From Elainella sp. Prado103 (GTDB lineage Bacteria > Cyanobacteriota > Cyanobacteriia > Elainellales > Elainellaceae), in the NCBI GenBank assembly GCA_025454395.1, contig JALOOM010000057.1, forward strand, positions 1-40,965: DNA of 40,965 nt, read 5' to 3'. The stretch's first letter is position 1, and every line of letters begins with the position of its first letter. The notes under the pieces were generated by a model. The model searched no databases. It was not told the DNA's origin and saw only the letters and a list, made by a program, of their open reading frames with translations. This document shows positions 37,762 through 40,965 of the stretch, piece after piece. The position numbers were made by a program, and so were the translations under genes.

Positions 37762-38691
37762 TCAGGGGTTCAGGGAACTAGCCCCATGCTCGGCTGCGAT
37801 CTGCTTCAGTGCTTGCCGCAGTTCTACAGTATGAAACCAACCCACAAATCCGGCATAGAGACAATCCCCGCTAGGGGATGCAACAAAAATATGATAGATG
37901 CCAAACGGGCTTTTCCATAACCGTAAAGTTTCACCAGTTTTAAGTTCAAACAACACTCGGCCCCGGTAAAAGTCACGCCAATGTCCATCTGTCATGCCTG
38001 GAACGGAGCGAATCTGTTGAATTACTGGATCGGCTAAAATGCGATCCCCAATTTTCTGATCTTCCCAGAACTGGCGAATGGTAGCGATGACATGGGTATG
38101 ATCCCGCAATACTGGATGAGATAAACCTGGCAAACAGACAAACTGAGTGTGGGCAACTTTTGTACATTCAATCGTTACGGTGCCATCACTGCCGCCATCC
38201 CAATCACCTGCGATCACCAGAGTCGGAATTTCGGTGGCGATGCGTTCAGCGATCAGACGACGGTTTTTGCCCAAATCACTGGCGATCCCAATCCCCAGGT
38301 TGAATGGATCGATTAAACGCCCCAGGTCAGCACCTCCTACGGGTGATGCGACTAACACCAATGAATGGATCCGCTGCCACCAGTCAGGATGACGATTCAA
38401 CAATTCCAACCAAATCAACCCTCCCATGGAATGACCAATGATTTTGATTGGTGTCGTAGGATAGGCTTGAAGATAGGGAGTCGCGATCGCCTCAACTGCT
38501 TGAATTAAGGGTTCAATCCGCATCCAGGTTTGCAGATAGCCTAAGCAAGGAACTACAATCTGGGTGCGATCGTCCTCAGTCAACAACTCATTTGCCAAGC
38601 GGGTCATCGCCTGGTTATCATCAGCCCAACCATGCTGAGCAAACAAAATATACGCGGGTGCCAAATTGCAGGTAACCTCTGACCAAGTCAT
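37762..38691 (-). CDS. Alpha/beta hydrolase
   Basis: This 309-residue protein has an alpha/beta-hydrolase domain in its first 200 residues. The nucleophile elbow is GHSMGG; the acid is probably in IAGDWDGGSDGTV; the His is in LPGLSHPVLRDH. The order resembles lipase/PGAP1-like esterases. A C-terminal extension of about 90 residues (from IRSVPGMTDGHWRDFYRGRV to the end) is unusual and may be a substrate or protein-binding domain. No signal peptide. It converges with the pentapeptide gene, about 50 bases between stops. Confidence 0.88.
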   Translation of the reverse strand: MTWSEVTCNLAPAYILFAQHGWADDNQAMTRLANELLTEDDRTQIVVPCLGYLQTWMRIEPLIQAVEAIATPYLQAYPTTPIKIIGHSMGGLIWLELLNRHPDWWQRIHSLVLVASPVGGADLGRLIDPFNLGIGIASDLGKNRRLIAERIATEIPTLVIAGDWDGGSDGTVTIECTKVAHTQFVCLPGLSHPVLRDHTHVIATIRQFWEDQKIGDRILADPVIQQIRSVPGMTDGHWRDFYRGRVLFELKTGETLRLWKSPFGIYHIFVASPSGDCLYAGFVGWFHTVELRQALKQIAAEHGASSLNP

Positions 38692-39207
38692 TGTGGGTGG
38701 TACTCATTAGAACAGTTAATGCCGCAGATCGGGAAGAGTAAAGTAAGTGAGATCATCATTTTGAGAAGTTTGAAAGTGTCTATGCAAGGTGTATCCGTTA
38801 CATCAGGTGGATTCAATCAGATGGATCAATGCAATCAAGGTGGCAATTAAAGCAAAAATATTCGAAAAATTCCTCATACCAGATCGCACAGCTAGAAACT
38901 CTGTCACTTCAGTGAACCTAATCATAAAAATGCTGCTGCTCTCATCTTGCTGCTGCTGGGGGCGATGGATTCAGTAGGCTGTGCCACTTTGCGATCGGTC
39001 TGAGTCCAGTATCCCCTGAAAGCCCTGGTAAGTATGGATTTGGTAAGTATGGATACTGTTGGCTACTTGACGGTCTCAATCGGCTGAGTTGATGCTGAAG
39101 GGGCATCCTGGCTAAGCTACGCTATTCGAGTTCCACGCCAAAATTTTAGTCAAGGGCTTGCCAAGACTTGATTAAATCTGCTAATTTAGATGAGCACTCA
39201 AAAATGC
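38692..39207. other. Spacer before tRNA-Phe
   Basis: No gene is supported. GGTAAGTATGGAT occurs twice in close succession at 39027-39039 and 39042-39054; the second copy creates GTA-N8-TAC at 39043-39056, but no -10 follows at the right distance. A CTGCTG repeat (38931-38955) gives a spurious Leu/Cys-rich frame. Confidence 0.45.
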
Positions 39208-39258
<51 letters not shown>

Positions 39259-39280
<22 letters not shown>

Positions 39281-39316
39281 TTCCAAGAGTTCAAGTCTGG
39301 TTCCTGGCATTCCAAG
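39259..39316 (+). repeat. Exact 29-bp duplication of the tRNA-Phe 3' end
   Basis: The segment from the T-loop through the discriminator plus seven flanking bases (39259-39287) is repeated exactly at 39288-39316. The second copy is a tRNA 3' fragment with no 5' half. There is no intervening DNA, so this is a tandem duplication rather than a pair of attachment sites around an element. Confidence 0.97.
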
Positions 39317-39471
39317 AGATCGAGCAGAAAGCTCCGGTTATGAACCCATTGTATTACGGGAAGCTATGGAGCTTCCTGGAGAAGTCAGGTGATAAGTGTT
39401 GGAATGTCATACTGACTCAATAGGATTAGAGAATCAATCATGAGAACCAGGATTACCTGTCTCTGTGCGAT
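39317..39471. other. Segment between tRNA-Phe repeat and truncated ATPase gene
   Basis: This holds a perfect hairpin, GGAAGCT-ATGG-AGCTTCC, at 39359-39376. No coding sequence for the missing N-terminal half of the following ATPase is present in any frame. The ATPase frame opens after a TAG at 39427-39429. The stretch may be a deletion scar. Confidence 0.5.
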
Positions 39472-40329
39472 GTGAATTTAATGTCTTGCGATCGATCAGG
39501 GCAGATTCTTAAGAAGAGTGAAACGTTAAAAAGCGACAAGCTGAACCGCTTCATTGCCGACGCGATCGAAAAGCTGCCCGCCGATCGCAACAAGCTGGTG
39601 CTGATCACCGATGGGCTGGAGAAGATTCCGCTGATCAGCCGCGACAACGGACGCACCAACCATGACGAGATTTTTATCGATCGAGGTGAGCAGCTCAAGA
39701 GCCTCAACTGCCATGTGATTTACACGGTGCCGATCTCGCTGGTGCTGTCGGATCGAGCTTCTGACCTGATGGAGATCTACCACTGTTCGCCGCAGGTGTT
39801 GCCGATGGTGATGGTGCGACGACGGGATGGGGAGATCTGCCTGAATGGAGTGGAGGCGATCAAGCAAATCATTCGATCGCGACTCCAGAGCATTGATACC
39901 ATGAGGGATCTGCATCTGGCAGCCGAGGTGTTTGATAGCCCGGAAACCCTGGAACACCTGTGTTTGATGAGCGGCGGGCATGTCCGAAATTTGATTCTGC
40001 TGGTGCAAACGGCGATCAAATACAATGAAAGGGAGCAGCTACCGATTGAAGCGACCGCTTTGCAGCAAGCGATCCGGCAGTTGCGGAAAACCTACCGCGA
40101 TACGGTGAATGCGGATCAGTGGGATCTGCTAGCGCAGGTGCATCGATCGAAGCAGATTGCTCATAATACTACCTATCGCAGCCTGTTGTTTACGCGCTGC
40201 CTGCTGGAATATTCTGAAGCAGAGGAAACTTGGCATGATATTCATCCGGTGTTGCGGGAGGTTTCGGAGTTTAAGCAGGCGTTGACTGCATGGGATCGAA
40301 ATCAAACCAGAGACGGGATCCAGGCATAA
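39472..40329 (+). pseudogene. P-loop ATPase lacking its Walker A half (5'-truncated)
   Basis: A 285-codon frame from GTG (39472) resembles the C-terminal two thirds of a cyanobacterial AAA/STAND-like ATPase. Walker B is seen at residues 41-52 (KLVLITDGLEKI, Asp47), followed by HVIYTVPISLVLSDRA, a sensor-like region, and LCLMSGGHVRNLILLVQTAI. No Walker A (GxxxxGK[ST]) exists in this frame or upstream. The codons before the Walker B strand are only about 40, where roughly 120-150 would be expected. No good ribosome binding site precedes the start. It is either a 5'-deleted pseudogene or a shortened protein that has lost ATP binding. The intact downstream partner gene starts 77 bases on. Confidence 0.72.
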
Positions 40330-40406
40330 TGCTGCTCTAAGCCCTTCAAGGCTAGGACACGCAAGATTAGGCCATGTCAGGCTAGAACACAATCAGGCAG
40401 GAGGCG

Positions 40407-40965
40407 ATGGACTCAGACGCGGATCGAAAGGCAGCCGTTGAAATTGACCCCGATCGGGAGTATCGGGCCCTGCTGCGATCCTTGCGCTGGACAGAGGGGT
40501 TTGGTCTGCTGTTTGTGCAGTGTAGTCCGGCGGAGGGCGTGCGATTGGTGGAGCGGGTGCAGTCCGATCTGCCGCAAAAACGGATCGATCTACTGACGCT
40601 AACTGAACCGATCGAAAAACTCTACGAAACGGTAGCGGCTTTTCCGCAGATCGATCAGCTCGATGTTCTATTTATTCAGGGCATTGAGTATTCGCTATAT
40701 GACTACGAGAAGAACCAAATTTGGGATGAAACCGATAACCGCTATGGCTACAGTGAAAAGAACGTATCCCGACTGTTAACCCATCTGAATTTGAGCCGAG
40801 AACGATTTCATCATCATCTTAACGTTCATCTGGTATTTCTAGTCCCGTTATTTGCCTTGAAATACCTCAGCCGTCGTGCGCCTGACTTTTTTGATTGGCG
40901 ATCGGGCGTGCTGGAGTTTCCGAGCGATTTAGACACGCTTGACCAGCAAACAACGCGAATTTTTG
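40407..40965 (+). CDS. Partial gene, N-terminal part of a cyanobacterial ATPase/TPR-type protein
   Basis: The frame opens at ATG 40407 and runs off the window (186 codons). AGGAGG lies two bases before the ATG, closer than usual. The sequence YRALLRSLRWTEGFGLLFVQ then CSPAEG, with FIQGIEYSLYDYEKNQIW and FFDWRSGVLEFP, matches in my memory the N-terminal module of large cyanobacterial proteins with tetratricopeptide repeats that are paired with a P-loop ATPase. The stretch FGLLFVQCSP resembles a nucleotide-binding strand and turn but lacks a standard Walker A. Function unknown; a signalling or defence role is only inference. Confidence 0.75.
   Translation, partial: MDSDADRKAAVEIDPDREYRALLRSLRWTEGFGLLFVQCSPAEGVRLVERVQSDLPQKRIDLLTLTEPIEKLYETVAAFPQIDQLDVLFIQGIEYSLYDYEKNQIWDETDNRYGYSEKNVSRLLTHLNLSRERFHHHLNVHLVFLVPLFALKYLSRRAPDFFDWRSGVLEFPSDLDTLDQQTTRIF

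Noticed and set aside
38789-38977. 62-codon frame ending in a Leu/Cys-rich stretch
   Set aside because: It comes from CTGCTG repeats, with no ribosome site or conservation signal.
39043-39056. Second NtcA box (GTA-N8-TAC) before tRNA-Phe
   Set aside because: It arises from a local duplication, no TA-N3-T lies about 22 bases downstream, and a tRNA is an unlikely target.

Overview
The window looks like chromosomal DNA of a filamentous, phycobilisome-containing cyanobacterium, probably of the Leptolyngbya/Oscillatoriales type. This rests on the allophycocyanin beta-18 gene apcF, photosystem I psaE next to fpg, a tRNA-Leu(UAA) interrupted by a group I intron, an NtcA-type promoter before glnA, and many HIP1-like GCGATCGC/CGATCG words. 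Species is not determinable from the sequence alone. No rRNA, prophage, intact insertion sequence or CRISPR array is visible.

Layout. 1-170: the edge of a minus-strand gene with a CHAT-like ending. 484-5813: a five-gene minus-strand nucleotide-sugar operon (rfbF, lhgO-like oxidase, NAD-sugar epimerase, rfbC-like epimerase, SAF-domain dehydrogenase). 6332-8892: hflX and apcF. 9361-11335: glnA with an NtcA promoter, a long leader and an elaborated terminator. 12035-16975: a GH57/DUF3536 protein, argF and a ferredoxin-like aldo/keto reductase. 17038-21011: a bifunctional-nuclease-family gene and leuC-Uma2-leuD, with a divergent LysR gene at 21251. 22152-25491: fpg, psaE, a lipoprotein and a small outer-membrane protein. 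25883-26238: tRNA-Leu. 26239-27690: a gene-poor stretch. 27691-31768: a conserved unknown protein, an HtrA protease and thrB. 32144-33626: thiC under a TPP riboswitch. 33681-36987: a uracil-catabolism (URC) cluster of a urc1-type GTP cyclohydrolase II homologue, upp and urc4/DUF1688. 37168-38691: a pentapeptide-repeat protein and an alpha/beta hydrolase. 39208-40965: tRNA-Phe, a P-loop ATPase lacking its Walker A half, and the start of a partner gene running off the window.

The most unusual structure is a recurring class of short tandem arrays that begin inside the 3' end of a gene and carry its stop codon in every unit: rfbC (14 bp x 7), glnA (17 bp x about 4), the outer-membrane protein (12 bp x 3), htrA (14 bp x 4, also supplying the stop of convergent thrB) and thiC (13/17 bp x 13). 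The tRNA-Phe 3' half is likewise duplicated exactly (29 bp x 2), and the descending arm plus T-run of the glnA terminator is triplicated. Other arrays lie in intergenic spacers, and one abuts the lysR start codon. A neutral explanation exists: duplications that cross a stop codon leave the protein intact. The consistency across unrelated genes still makes this the feature most worth pursuing. Second are the truncated ATPase/partner pair beside the altered tRNA-Phe, and the URC cluster.
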